This document shows, one piece after another, positions 1-11,719 of a stretch of DNA of 64,000 bases. Under the pieces are notes generated by a model. That model made no database searches. It saw nothing but the letters and a program-made list of their open reading frames with translations, and was not told the origin of the DNA. The stretch covers positions 892,689 to 956,688 of the forward strand of contig NW_022985440.1 of assembly GCF_010093595.1 (NCBI RefSeq), read 5' to 3'. A program made the position numbers and the translations under genes. Numbering within the stretch: the stretch's first letter is position 1; each line of letters opens with the position of its first letter. The DNA comes from Mytilinidion resinicola. Its lineage: Eukaryota; Ascomycota; Dothideomycetes; Mytilinidiales; Mytilinidiaceae.

Positions 1-1360
1 TGCTGGTTTATTGGAACAACGGTTGCTGCTTCCTTTGCGGATTTTTCACACAAATCTTACGACCCCTTGGCCACCTTCGGGCTCAGCTCGTCCACAATGT
101 TGTTCGGATCCTTCCACGCTAATGCCACATACCTACATACGTCAGCTTGCCCCAATCTGCTCGTCTTATGTAAACAAACTCACTTCGTATGACTTCCCCG
201 CGCAAATACCTCATCCTTATCATTCAAGAACTTGATAGACGTAAACGCTAGCGTTTTACCGACTGTGCTGTGTTAATAGAGATTTGGTTTGCTGGTTTTT
301 GGGGAGGGGAGGGGGGTTGACGTACATTTATCGCAGGAGGCTTCCTAGGCGATGGGTAAGTAGGGGAAAGGAAAGGGAGCTGGAGGGGGGAAGAAGGGAA
401 AGGGGGCGTACGGCTTTGATCAGGTCGCCTATTTTGCCTCCGGAGGAGAGGTAGGTTACTGTGGGTTGTAAGCATTGATATAGCTTGGCTTGAGTATGAT
501 AGGGTACCATTCAGATCCGTCGAGACACCTGTTGCATAGAGGCCGCGGGATGCTACTGCTAGAGAACCACCGAGATCGACTAGGAGTACTTTAATTCAGG
601 GACACACTGAGATTGGGAGGGGGAGATACCCATGCTTGCTATTGTACCGCCGTGGAGGATACTGAGTCTATTCTAGATGATGCCGTTAGGAACGACTCTA
701 CTTCGATTATATGAAGATAAAGGTTTCACTATGCAAGAAGAATTGAAGTGGATTGGGATTTCGAACTGAAATGCTTACTGTATGCTGCTTCTCAATGCCT
801 AGCTCGAATTTGACCTTGCCGGGTGAAGCATGTGTCACTTGGAGCTGGAAGTTGGTGCTTAGACAAGTGATAGATTCGTGCTATTATAGATTTTGATCAC
901 TCACGCTATCTAATAGCCTTTACGAAAGGAAAATTAATCATTGATCAGCTAAGACGAAAGGAATGACACGCTGCATAGTAAATTACCTTGGCTCAAGACC
1001 CGACGAGGCCCGGAAAGAGTCCCAGACCTAAGCTGGTCAGTGGAATCAGCTCAGAAGAGTTCAGTGAGTTTAGATCTTACGGAACGAACGAATTTAAGTG
1101 CCGGCATAGCTTGAACACTCCTCGTCAACTGAATTGAATTGAGATTGTTTTGGTAGAGGCCATGCCGAGCCTCCGCTGTGAGAGGGGTGGAACTAGCTCG
1201 GTTGATCTCCGCCCGGAGCAATGAAGTTCACTGGAAGAAAGCTACAACGTTCACTACTTGCATGATCTTGAGCGCCTGGACGAGTCTTGTCCAGGAAATT
1301 GCCCGCATACGATGATACTCAGGTAATACACTTACTGCCAAAGACCCAACATCCACCACG
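1..1360. other. Intergenic, no gene recognised
   Basis: Upstream of TFB2. Short open frames on both strands have no recognisable domain, no plausible splice structure and low-complexity proline/serine-rich translations. A G/A-rich stretch lies at about 300-410. The last part (about 1100-1360) is presumably promoter and leader of TFB2. I see no tRNA or repeat here. Confidence 0.5.
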
Positions 1361-2958
1361 ATGTCGGCGTCCACCTCACAAGCGCTCGACTACCTGGAGG
1401 GACTTACACAGATCACTCACCAGAAGCTTTATGAGCAGCCATCCACGGCTCTGGCCGTGTTCCGATGCATGTTGCCTCATTTAGGTCAGTAACCCAAAGA
1501 AGATTGCCTGCTAGAATCTGAACTAACTGCTTTCTCTACTATAGCGAAGACTATTGTCATGGCCATGCTTTACATGCCGCGCGCATTCACGATCGGCGAC
1601 CTAGACCATTGGATTCGCGCGGACTCCAAATCGTACGAGACTACATGAAAGCCCATACAGCTTCAAAGCTAAAGCAATCACAGGGACAAAGACAAGGCAA
1701 TCTCGGTTCTCCAATCCCTCCACATTATAAGTCACAGCCAGGAGTCCTCGAAGTCCCTCTCATATCGACTCGAAAGCGGTTTCGCGAACTCGCTCAGACA
1801 GGCTCTTACCGGTGGAGGCAACCACAAGTCTTTCGGTGTTCCGAGCAGTGCTCCGGACAAGAGCGATGTCGATATCGCGTTTCTTGACCAGTTTGCGCGG
1901 AAGCAGTGGGAGGCGATTCTATACTTCATGGTCGGGTCTACGAGTGGACTGAGGGACAGCACAGGCCTAGGAGAGACTGTAGGTAACGGGACAAGAAAGC
2001 TTCTTGAGCTCGGAGACTTCGTGACGCGTGCGAACCACGGGACGATTACGAAGACTGGCTTTACATTCCTGCTACAAGAGGCCAATGCCCAAGTCTGGAG
2101 CCTACTGATCGTATACCTAAAGCAAGCGCCAGAGGTAAGCTAGCATTTTCTTCCATCGCTCTCATCTAATCTCCTTTGTCACTTTCCGCCTAGGTCGTCC
2201 CTAACGCCTCCAAGCTCGGCATGAACGAAGTCGACGTCCTCTCCTTCATCTTCATGCTGGGCAGCCTCTCCCTCGGCCAGGACTACAGCACCGCCAACCT
2301 CTCCCCCACCCAGCTGCAAATGCTCGAAGACCTCAACGACTTCGGCATCGTCTACCGCAGCTCCAAAGCCTCCTCCCGCTTCTACCCCACCCGCCTCGCC
2401 ACGACCCTGACCTCGGACGCCGGCGCGCTGCAAACCGCCTCCGCCGACTTCACCAACGCCCTGCGGCCCTCGTCGCACGCCGGCGCCGGCTACATCATCG
2501 TCGAAACCAACTACCGCATCTACGCCTACACCTCCTCACACCTCCAAATCGCCGTCCTGTCCCTCTTCGCGCGCCTCTCCTCGCGCTTCCCCAACCTCGT
2601 GTCCGGCAAGCTTACCAAGGACAGCATCCAGCGCGCCATCAAGCTCGGCATCGAGGCCCGCCAGATCATCGACTACCTGACCGCGCACGCGCACCCGCAG
2701 ATGCAGAAGAACAACCCTGTCCTGCCGCCCACCGTCATGGACCAGATCCGCCTGTGGGAGTACGAGGGCGAGCGCATCGAGGCCACGCACGGCCACCTCA
2801 TGAAGGACTTTAGCAGCGAGAAGGAGTATCTCGACGTGCTGCATTATGCCGAGTCGCTCGGCGTGTTGACGTGGAAGAGCGATCAGAAGAGGGTGTTTTT
2901 TGTGGATCGCATTGAGCAGATTTCGGCGTATTTGAAGAGTAAGAAGGAGAAGAAGTAG
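1361..2958 (+). CDS. TFB2: TFIIH core subunit Tfb2 (GTF2H4/p52 homologue)
   Basis: Four exons, 1361-1484, 1545-1632, 1684-2134 and 2194-2958, join in frame to 475 aa, close to the usual 480-515 aa of Tfb2. The N-terminus (SASTSQALDYLEGL, then PSTALAVFRCMLPHLAKTIV) and the central region (FARKQWEAILYFMVG, GDFVTRANHGTITKTGFTFL) are typical of the family. The C-terminal part (about residues 385-475) is the winged-helix region that in known TFIIH contacts Tfb5. Known role: structural subunit of the TFIIH core that anchors and stimulates the XPB/Ssl2 translocase in transcription initiation and nucleotide-excision repair, in the nucleus. The second intron (1633-1683) is only 51 nt, but it restores the conserved frame exactly. 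The start was chosen because it opens the conserved N-terminus. The last exon is C-rich in its first part and G-rich near the stop. Confidence 0.93.
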
Positions 2959-3510
2959 TAGTAGGGGGTTTTTGGGTAGGTAGGGTGGGGTGGATTTGTG
3001 GGGTTGTTGGGACTGTGGATTGGGAAAAGCATTGCAAGGCGTTTTCGGGTGATGAGAGCTTTAGATGGATATCACGGTAGTTCTCTACCGATGAGTAGGT
3101 ACGGCGTTTAATTTATTTCATCATGACAAGGCAAGGTTTCCAGTGGTGCAATATATTTCCTTCAGTAAGCCTTGCGTAAGGTATCAACTCGATCACCCTT
3201 TCCGCTATACGACAGCCAGCATACGCCTAACCAGACCATCGAAACAATTGCTCCACTTTTCTCATCTAGTTATCTTGCAACCCTCTTGATCCACTTGCAT
3301 CATCCCTTCTCCTTTTAATGTATGACTCGACTTTTGAACATTACCTTTCCTTAAGAAATGCAACATCACCACCCTACACTCACCTGCCTACATCGCATCG
3401 CAAGCACCGCAGGAAGGACGAAAAAAGTTCAAACATCATATCTTACACTCAGCTGTCCTGGCTCACCCCTCGTCATCTCATCCTCATATCACCGTGGCGC
3501 CCCCCTCGCC
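2959..3510. other. Convergent intergenic space
   Basis: Lies between the 3' ends of TFB2 (+) and the next minus-strand gene, so it should hold both 3' UTRs. The sequence just after the TFB2 stop is T/G-rich (2960-3020). Two small overlapping open frames at 3318-3615 look like shadows. No structured element seen. Confidence 0.5.
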
Positions 3511-5551
3511 CTACGACTCCTTCCCCGTCGCCGACGAATTACTCAACTTCCGACTCCTTCCCATAAGCCGCTCGATGAAGGACGATTTGCGCGTAGAAGA
3601 GCTAGCCGAGGATAGAGTAGTCGACGATGCATCCGTCAATATACGGGTTCGGAAGGCCGTCATGATAGGCTCGACGGGGCCGGGAATGAGCGAGATGATC
3701 TTGTGATCCATTGCGAACTTCATCTGGAAAGACTTGGGGATGTTAGTGTAAGTTCTCCTCGGATTGGTCGATGGATAGGGAAATGCTTACCCTCAAGCTC
3801 TCCTTAGCCTCGGTCGTCACACACAGGCCCTGCAGCTCCTTGAAGACCATCTTGTACCTCCGCTCGTCAGAGACATCCGCGGCATCGCTATCGTCCGTGT
3901 CGTCGATCGGCCGGAGCGCGCGATCAGACTCGGCGGTGCGGAACTGGTCCGAGAGCGTCGTGAAGCGGCCGCACCAGTACGCCATGGGCATCGACTGGCT
4001 GATCTGTCGTAATCCAACAAAGTCAGCAAAGTCAATGAAGGACTCAGGCTTACTGTCAGCCACTGCTTCCTCATGTAGGTTTTCAAGGGGCTTTAGCAGT
4101 GGCCTGGGTAGTGACAGGACACGGCCAGGTGGTGTAAGATATTTAGCAGGAATGGGCGGGACAGGTGGTATGATCTCGCCCATCATGCCCATGGACTTGG
4201 AACGCACCTCCCGGCCCAGCCTCACAGAAGATTGCGAGGATACCCTCCGATTTCCCAGAGAGGTGGCCGGTGGTTTCCTACGCATGGCAGCCGTAGGGCC
4301 GTGTTTGGCGTTGCGTGTCGCTGCTAAGTTCTCGAAGGATGGTATGCGAGGCACACCGGGAGTCCTGGGTGCCGGTGGAGTAGGCGGGTTCCGCGGACCC
4401 ATCAGCTTGACCTGCGTGATCTCATGGGAGGAGGAAAGACGCGGGAGCTTGCTCATAGATTGCGAAGGTACTTTAGGTCGGTAACGCTTCACAGTCGGTG
4501 GTGTTCGTACTCTTTCTTTCGAATTTCTTGGAGAAGTGTCGCTCAAGTAGGATGTGTGTCGCACAGCTTGTTTCCCTTTGCCTTTGAACGCCGTATGCTG
4601 CTGGTAATCGAGTCCCTCCAAAAATCTACTATCTCTCCTCGCTGTCCTATCCTCCAGCATGGAATATCCTCCGTCTTTGCTAGGCCGCCTGGTATTCTCC
4701 TTGTTCGACTTCCTAGTCACAACTGGCGTCACAGGCTTGGTCTCATATAGAGACTTCCGCTGTGTCATGAACGCATTGCCGGGCTTGCTGATACCTGCCA
4801 GGAGATTCGGTGTAGTGTGTGATCGGGTAGCTTTCATTCGCGTGGGCTCGGTTTGCGCGAAGGCGTTGCCGGCTGCAACGTACTTTGAGTTCCGTTGGTC
4901 GATGTTTTTGGCTGGTGTGGGAATACGAGTGCGACGAAAAGCGGTAGAAGTGCGGGATGCAATTGAAGTGGTCGACTGAGCCTTTGAGGAGGCGCGGCTT
5001 CTGTTGGTAGGCACAGGTATGTTGCTCATCGTCTTGCTTCGCGGGAGCGTTGTGGTCGGCCACTCGTCATCTGACGCCGGCGGCGTGTATCCGACAGGTG
5101 AGAATCTCATAGGAGAGATCATATTCGAGGCGCGCATGGCGTCGGGTGAATGATTGTTCGGTCCTAGGAGTGCTTCGGACTCGGCGGCACCCACGAGCGT
5201 GGTCGTGGAGACGTTTGCAGCAGAGCCGCGTGGGTGCTTCTTGCGAAGGAACGTCTTGGACATGAAGGAAGTCTGCGGCGAGATGAAGGACGTGATGGAG
5301 CTGAATCGATGAAGCTTGCGATGCTGGCCCTCGCTGCCGCTGTCCGGGAGACTGGCGCCATCGTGAGCTTTCGCCTTGCGGCCTCCCATCTTGGCTGCTG
5401 GCGGCGTGTAGTCGGTGGCCTGGAGGGCTTCCCAGTGGGCTAGAATTGCTTCGAATCTCTGTCTACTGTCGGGCTGTCTTAGCATGGCTCTGCGAACGGG
5501 AATTGGGCGGCGAGACTACCTTTGTGGGGAGGTTGAGGAGCAGTCGAGCAT
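3511..5551 (-). CDS. Conserved fungal protein, mostly disordered, unknown function
   Basis: Exons 5551-5520, 5456-3791 and 3723-3511 give about 636 aa. The first exon encodes MLDCSSTSPQ and splices into RFEAILAHWEALQATDY; the last adds MKFAMDHKIISLIPGPVEP. The last acceptor could instead be 9 nt upstream (exon from 3732), adding Ser-Phe-Gln. Residues about 20-470 are rich in Ser, Pro, Thr and basic residues, consistent with disorder (RSKTMSNIPVPTNRSRASSK, PRNPPTPPAPRTPGVP). The ordered part is C-terminal: SFIDFADFVGLRQISQSMPM followed by AYWCGRFTTLSDQFRT, which resembles a conserved AYWxGRF block I recall from uncharacterised Pezizomycotina proteins. I do not recognise a function. The gene is convergent with TFB2. 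The frame, splice sites and conserved-looking tail support it as real. Confidence 0.7.
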
Positions 5552-7061
5552 GGCGGACTGGGGAGGGAAGAAGGTCAAAATGGAAGGCGCGACTGTCAAC
5601 ACCCAGCATCATTTGTAGGTACGCAACATGGCCACGCGAATGCCCTCCTCAATCATCTTGCGTAGGCCATCTCAATTAGTATTTCCTACCTTCACTCCCA
5701 TTATCATTCACTCGTGGCTTCCGCGCTGTCAACATCAGTAGCATTGGACGCAATGAAGCGTATCTTTTTAGAGGTGAGATGGTACAATAGTGGTGAATAT
5801 GCCTAGCAAACGGCGGAGGAGCCTAAACCAACTCCCGTCGGCCCAGCGACAATACGTCTCAAGCACTGTAGAGGTGAGATAAGACCGCTCATTCGAGCCG
5901 TCTCCTCCCTCACGTGCCCTCACCAAAACAAAAACCCTCTCCTGACATTAACCCATCCATATATTTCGAAAATTTTCAACCCTCCTTGTACTAACCAGCA
6001 GCGTCGGCCCCGTATCTCCAACATGCTAACCTAGGTCTTGTTTTTCTTTTTTGTATCCGTTGTCTAGGTCCGCGTTCGACTCCCACTCTTTTCGGTTTTT
6101 TTCTTATTGGAGAAACTCTATTCGGAGGGTGTTTATACTCCTCCCCGCTGGGAGGGGTGGTATTTGCTCCTTGGATGTTGATTTGAGGCTTACGTGCTGT
6201 ATGTAGGTAGATAGAGTAGTAAGTACACTTTCGTTCCTGGTGTTTAATACTAGAAGAGCCGTAGTAGGTAATTTTATAGATAGCGGCTTTTCTTTCCGCG
6301 TGGAACTTGATTGAAATTTGTTCTGAACACTGGATGGGATCTTGAGGTGCAGAAATACTCTTTATTTGTGAAGGAGACTACTGTTCCGCCGTCGGAGGTG
6401 TGCCAATGCCTCCACTCGAGCGTCCAAGTTATTCATTCATGGGAGAGAATGGCATTTGAAGCTTAGTTGCAAATCATCTTTACCTCTGGGTTAACAAGTA
6501 TCAGACGCACTCAATCGACCAGATCACCAATCCAGTGCAGACAGTATCGAATGGATTTGGAAAAGGCCTATCCCCTTAAGCGCCGAGGCACCTGGAAACT
6601 ACAGCAGATAAAACTGGGGAAAGAAAATTGCAATACTTAAAGCCGTGAAGATGCTCTCTATCTAATCGACTCTCCTAATAACATGCCCCTCGCTCGTATC
6701 AGTATGCGCATGAATGTGCGCCCCTCTCCAGCTTAAGATCTACCTCTACGTTCACCGAGAATGCGAGTGCAACATCAAGCCAACGACCCCACCATTGCAC
6801 GCCTTTCTATGACTAATAAGCCTGTTAGTAGTCATGTCTCCATGTCTTAATCCAATAAAGACCTGGGCAGTCCACTCGAGTCGCAAGCAAAAGTACGCTA
6901 CGTTGCGGACCGGAATACTCGTACCCCAGATTCCATTCATTCCGAATGCTTCAATGCAGGAACCAACCACGTTCCTTAAAATGGCATCTCATGCTACAAA
7001 CGCAACACACCTAGCATTCACAAACTCTACTTAGTCATTTATCACCCAATCGATAATCACA
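5552..7061. other. Divergent intergenic region, about 1.5 kb
   Basis: Lies between two divergent genes, so both promoters should be here. Pyrimidine-rich tracts occur at 5890-6010 and 6040-6130 (including TTTTTCTTTTTTG). A fragment resembling a tRNA T-arm (CGTTCGACTC near 6073) has no matching stems and was not called. No gene recognised. Confidence 0.45.
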
Positions 7062-7887
7062 ATGACGTCTAATCACGCAGGCAAAGTCTACACAATCACT
7101 GGCGGCGCGTCCGGCATGGGCGCCGCAACCGCCAAACTCCTCGCCGAACGCGGCGCCGCAGCGGTCTGCATCGGCGACTTCAACACCGCGAACTTCGATA
7201 CCATCACCAAAGAAATTAAAGAGCTAGCTCCGGCCTGCGAGGTCCTGACCACCCAAGTCGACGTCTCGTCTTCCGCCTCCGTCGCCTCCTGGATCAGCAC
7301 CGTCATCTCTAAATTCAACCGCCTAGACGGCAGTGCTAATGTCGCGGGCGTGCCTCAAATCGTCGGCGAGCGGCCCGCTCCCACTATCCTGCTCGAGACG
7401 GACGAGACGTGGAAGCGGACGATGAGCGTGAACATCGACGGTGTCATGTTCAGCACGCGGGAGGAGGTGCGGGCGATGGTGGCGCTGCCGAAGGCGCCGC
7501 GGACGATTGTGAATGTGGCGAGTTTGGCAAGTGTGTTACATACGCCGGATTGCTATGCGTATGGGGCGAGTAAGAGGGCGTGTGCAAGTTTCTCGAGTAG
7601 TGTGGCGAAGGATGTTTTCCCGTTCGGGATTAGGGTTAATACGGTGTCGCCTGGTGAGTTTGGGTGAGGTTTAAAAGAGCGAGGAAGCGGCTAATGGTGC
7701 TGTAGGTGCGACTATGACGCCGATGATGAGTCAGTTCTTCCCTGGGGGTGGGGATCAGAAGTTAGAGGATTTTGGAATGGATTTGCTGAGCCCGTATGAT
7801 ATTGCGAGGGCAATTGTGTATTTGTTGAGTGAGGAGTCGGATAAGATCACGGGGGTCAATTTGCCGGTTGGGACAGGGGCGCCATGA
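7062..7887 (+). CDS. Short-chain dehydrogenase/reductase (SDR)
   Basis: Two exons, 7062-7653 and 7706-7887, give 257 aa, the normal size of a classical SDR. The glycine-rich cofactor motif TGGASGMGAATA is at residues about 13-24, a diverged NAG motif (NVAG) about 93-96, the catalytic serine in IVNVASLASV, and YxxxK in YAYGASKRA. After the intron the protein continues TPMMSQFF and ends ITGVNLPVGTGAP, the usual C-terminal SDR block. Known role: NAD(P)-dependent oxidoreduction of an alcohol or ketone; the substrate cannot be read from the sequence. It lies 1.1 kb upstream of a P450 in the same direction, which could mean a shared pathway, but there is no core biosynthetic gene nearby. The sense strand changes from C-rich to G-rich at about 7420. 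Confidence 0.88.
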
Positions 7888-9000
7888 GAGGGCGACGGAG
7901 TGGTCGAGATAGTGAGGAAAGTTGAGGAATGAAGCATTTGTGAAAGACAGTTGAGATCCGAAAGCAATGCTCCCTTTTTGGGGAGGAAGAGGTCGAATAT
8001 AACGAAATGTGACAGGGTCAAACATACTCTCAAGCTTGAAAGCTCACGATATCTAGATGATCTGGGTGAGGTGTGACACGTGAATGATCCATAACGTCTA
8101 GTAATGTATCCAGACTAGCGGTTCCACGGAAATTCTGTGTGCTACCCCCGAGGTTCACTATCTGATGCAATTCGATGAGGACGTGGAAAAGTGAATGAGG
8201 CTGAAGGGTGATATGCTGGGCGGGCCCCTTGAACAAGAAGTCGCAGTCCACGAATCCGAGGTTCTGATCCAATCTTTCTGTGTCATGTTCAACGGAGCTT
8301 GGTAGGGGAGAAGAGAAAGGCCCGTGAGAAGACCCACTTTTTTGGAAGCTTAGACTAAAGTAGATTAGCGCATGGTTCTCCGCATCTTCTCCTCTTCTGC
8401 CCAAATTCCTCCCCGCCACTCTCCTCTTATTCCAATATCATTCCAGGATGCCGATTCCCAGACGCCGAATTCCAATGCCGAAATGCTGCTCGGCTCGGGT
8501 TATTACTCTTTCAGTCCCCATTGGTATGGATAGGGTCACAGCTCCCAACTCAGCATTGTATCTCCGCATCTAACCCTATCAAACTAACAAAGCTCTCATA
8601 GTAGATCCACTAGGCTCTCTATTGGAAGGAAGGTTTACTTACAAGGGAAATCTTTATCGTGGCGGTACTAGCAGCACCGCAGGCTGTTCGGGTTCAACAC
8701 GAGGCTAGATTTATTTCGTCCCGCATGCAACGAAGAATGATTGTAAAAGTGCAGTAAAAGGAACTTAGCCAATCAAACAGGCTCGATTTCATTACTCAGA
8801 AAGATTACTTCTTCGCCTTCTACTACTCATTCACGTATTACTGTACTTGCATCTGATTGGATGCGCCTGTGAATACCCCACAGCTTCAATTCCATGCGCG
8901 TGCACAAACCCCACATTTCGATCACACATCCAGTTTGTTGGAAAGGGTATATGACTTCCAGGAAGATGTTGTCAGCCAGGTGTTTGCAAAGGCTTTCAAT
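7888..9000. other. Intergenic between SDR and P450
   Basis: No gene recognised. A 129-codon minus-strand frame at 8030-8419 lacks any family signature. An in-frame extension of the P450 upstream of 9001 begins with a TTG rather than an ATG, so I leave it as 5' leader. Confidence 0.45.
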
Positions 9001-10996
9001 ATGGCAGTTTCTGATCTTGTAATCCAGGCGTGGAATTCGCGCCCATCCACTTTTGCGGGTTATGTGTTGACTGCGACCATTTTGGTAAGTTCTCTAGGTT
9101 TCTCATAAGCCGGTTATAGATCCTAACCGCGTCCTGGATAGTTTGCGAGTTATTGCGGCGGATACATGATATACAATCTCTATCTCCACCCCCTACGAGC
9201 CTATCCTGGACCATTTTGGGCGCGGGCTTGTCGATTCTGGTATATCAATGCTGTTGTGCGCGGCATACTCCCATTCAGCGTCTATCACGCACACCAAAAA
9301 TATGGTCCGGTCGTTCGAGTGGGCCCTGATGAGCTGGCCTATGGTGACCCAGACTCATGGAAGGAAATCTACGGCCACCGGGCCGATAAAGGACAGATAC
9401 CTAAAGACCCCAACTTTTATCTGAATACTGCAGCGGGCGACCTGAGCATTATTGCCGCTCCCTCGAAGCGCCATGGCGAGCTTCGACGACTAATGTCACA
9501 TGGATTTTCTGAGAAAGCATTGAGGGATCAAGAGCCGGCTATACAGCACTATGTTGATTTGATGATTCGCCGTCTCCGAGACTTGAGCGTTAAGAACGAG
9601 CCTATCGATGTCGTTAACTGGTACAACGTGAGTACGCTTAGTTTCTACCGTCGTCTCATCATAACCCGATTTGAGAACTTTCTTGCCACCACCCCCATAA
9701 AACCTCAAAATACTCCCCTAACGCACTACAATTCAGTTTTTCACGTTTGACATTGTCGGGGACCTCGCGTTTGGCGAATCCTTCGACTGTCTCGAGACAT
9801 CTAACTACCACCCATGGATACACATCGCATTTGAGATTATTATAGCCGGAACGATGTTCCGCGTCACAGATTACTACCCATGGTTGAAAAAGATCCTGGT
9901 CAAATTCGTGCCGGAATCTCTCAAGAAAGGAGTCAAAACCCACATTGCTTTAGTGAAGTCAAAATCTCTAAATAGATTGCACATGAAGACGGACCGGATC
10001 GACTTCATGTCTCGGATGGCAGATCCAAAGAACGGCGTTTCTGAGAAAGAGTTCATCGCGAGCTCAGACACCGTTATTCTCGGGGGAAGCGAAACTACGG
10101 CGACGTTATTATCGGGAGTGACTTATTTCCTAATGACGAACCCCGACGCTCTAGCGAAGTTGACACATGAGATCCGAACCAAGTTCACCTCGGAGGAAGA
10201 GATAGACGCCGCAAGTGTCAATTCGCTCGAATACATGCTGGCGTGCCTCAACGAGGCGTTCCGTCTCTACCCTCCCGTACCTGGTGCGCTCCCGAGAAGA
10301 ACGATTGTGCCTGAAACACTGGCAGGGCAGTACGTTCCACCTCAAGTAAGTACATCACTAATATATCTTCTTCGTACTCCATCATCCTACAATCGAAGTT
10401 TTTGCAATGTCTTGCCATCGTTGAAGGTGCTTCAGCACCCTACCATAAATCTGGATGAGGTGAAAAAGACGGCGTGCCCAAACCTGTGTTCCAGTACTAT
10501 AACGATGTTTTTGAATCAAATACTGACGCAGCCAGACCACCGTCGCCATCTATCAATGGGCCATCAACCGCCTGGACGCAAATTTCTCGCAACCAACAGA
10601 ATACATCCCTGAGCGATGGCTCGGTGACGCGCGCTTCGTGAACGACAGCCGCTCTGCCGTCCAGCCTTTCAGCGTCGGGCCACGCAACTGCATTGGCCGG
10701 AAGTAAGCTCCGCCATCCCTTTCTCTATTTACATTCGCATTCCAATCAAACCAGCTGACTCTGTTTACAGCCTGGCGTACACCGAAATGCGTCTCGTGAT
10801 CGCCCGTCTGCTATTTAATTTCGACCTCGAAGCCACTCCTATGATCGAAGGCTGGACGAACCAAAAGATCTGGTTCTTGTGGGACAAGAAACCGCTCTGG
10901 ATAAAGCTGCACGCGAGAGACGTGAAGCTGAGACCGGAGGTGGAGGCTTTGGCGAGTGTAGAGGCGTCGCAGAAGGCTAGTGCGAAGGTGTATTGA
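9001..10996 (+). CDS. Cytochrome P450 monooxygenase (CYP65/CYP58-like)
   Basis: Exons 9001-9084, 9142-9627, 9737-10345, 10536-10702 and 10771-10996 give 523 aa. The N-terminus has a membrane segment (FAGYVLTATILFASYCGGYM) and a proline hinge (HPLRAYPGPF). The I-helix motif is GGSETTATLLSG, the K-helix ExxR is in NEAFRLYPPVP, the PERW motif is in YIPERWLGD, and the haem loop is FSVGPRNCIGR with the cysteine at about residue 445. Known role: ER-anchored haem monooxygenase using NADPH-P450 reductase; related fungal P450s act in secondary metabolism and detoxification. The start at 9001 is the first ATG in frame and gives a normal N-terminus. Two introns are long for this genome (109 and 190 nt); the 190-nt one ends exactly before the conserved TTVAIYQ segment. 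It is similar to the P450 at 37402-39116. Confidence 0.92.
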
Positions 10997-10999
10997 AGT

Positions 11000-11700
11000 A
11001 TAGAGCGTTGTTGAGAGTGAGCATTGATGGAAATGCCCTAATACAGGAGCATTATTTGGGGTTGTATAGATGGCGGTAACGTCGATTCTTGCTGTTCAAT
11101 CACATGATTGTTGTGACGATTTGGAGGGCTTGAACGTCGGATGCTTTAAAGAGTGCTACTTCAAACTGTTCGTCAGGGACGTCGGCCCTAGGGGACAATT
11201 GCCTATATTCCCTTCAAGAGTCACTCTTGGCGTGATGAAAAAGCTACACTGCTTTGGCACTGCATGAAGTCCTCTAACAGCCTCTCGGAAATTCAAAGGA
11301 GACCGTTTTGAGCAACCGAGAAACAAACTGGGCTACCTTATACGGTGTGCTTGACCACTACATAATGTCCTCCAACGCAGTTTTGGAGACATCAGAATAG
11401 AATATGAAGTTCAGACCGGCGCGATTTAGGGGGGCTTTTACCAGTGACACCTGGATTCTGAACATTCTTTCTAATGTAAAGTACCTAGGGCTGGAAATCT
11501 GGCTTCCGCCAAAGATATGCGAAAAGTAGCTAAGAATCGAGGCGGATCTTGAACGCGTCATCTAGAAGCTATAAATCGGATATATGCTTAGAGATAGCTC
11601 AAATTGTTCCGGGGTCCTTCGATAGAATATTTGTATCATCAGCAGTCTCGTCCAGCGACCTGATTCCGAGGCTCTGGAATCAGTTACTTAAATCTTAAAA
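11000..11700. repeat. Decayed repeat copies (CACTGCATGA family)
   Basis: Two related units lie here. One is at about 11250-11335 (GGCACTGCATGAAGTCCTCT, then GTTTTGAGCAACCGAGAAAC). The other is at about 11355-11450 (ACCACTACATAATGTCCTCC, then CGGCGCGATTTAGG). Both have clear diverged counterparts at 33.3-33.7 kb, in the opposite order. No open frame of note. Confidence 0.6.
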
Positions 11701-11719
11701 AGCGACCAGGCCAGGTTCA

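Noticed and set aside
1633..1660. A 28-nt intron in TFB2 ending at the first AG
   Set aside because: Too short for fungal splicing and it leaves a frame with a stop; the AG at 1682-1683 restores the conserved sequence.
6060..6100. tRNA-like T-arm motif CGTTCGACTC followed by T-runs
   Set aside because: The flanking bases do not pair as a T stem, and no matching D arm, anticodon stem or acceptor stem is found on either strand.
8857..9000. N-terminal extension of the P450 from 8857
   Set aside because: It begins with TTG, and the ATG at 9001 already gives a normal membrane anchor and hinge.
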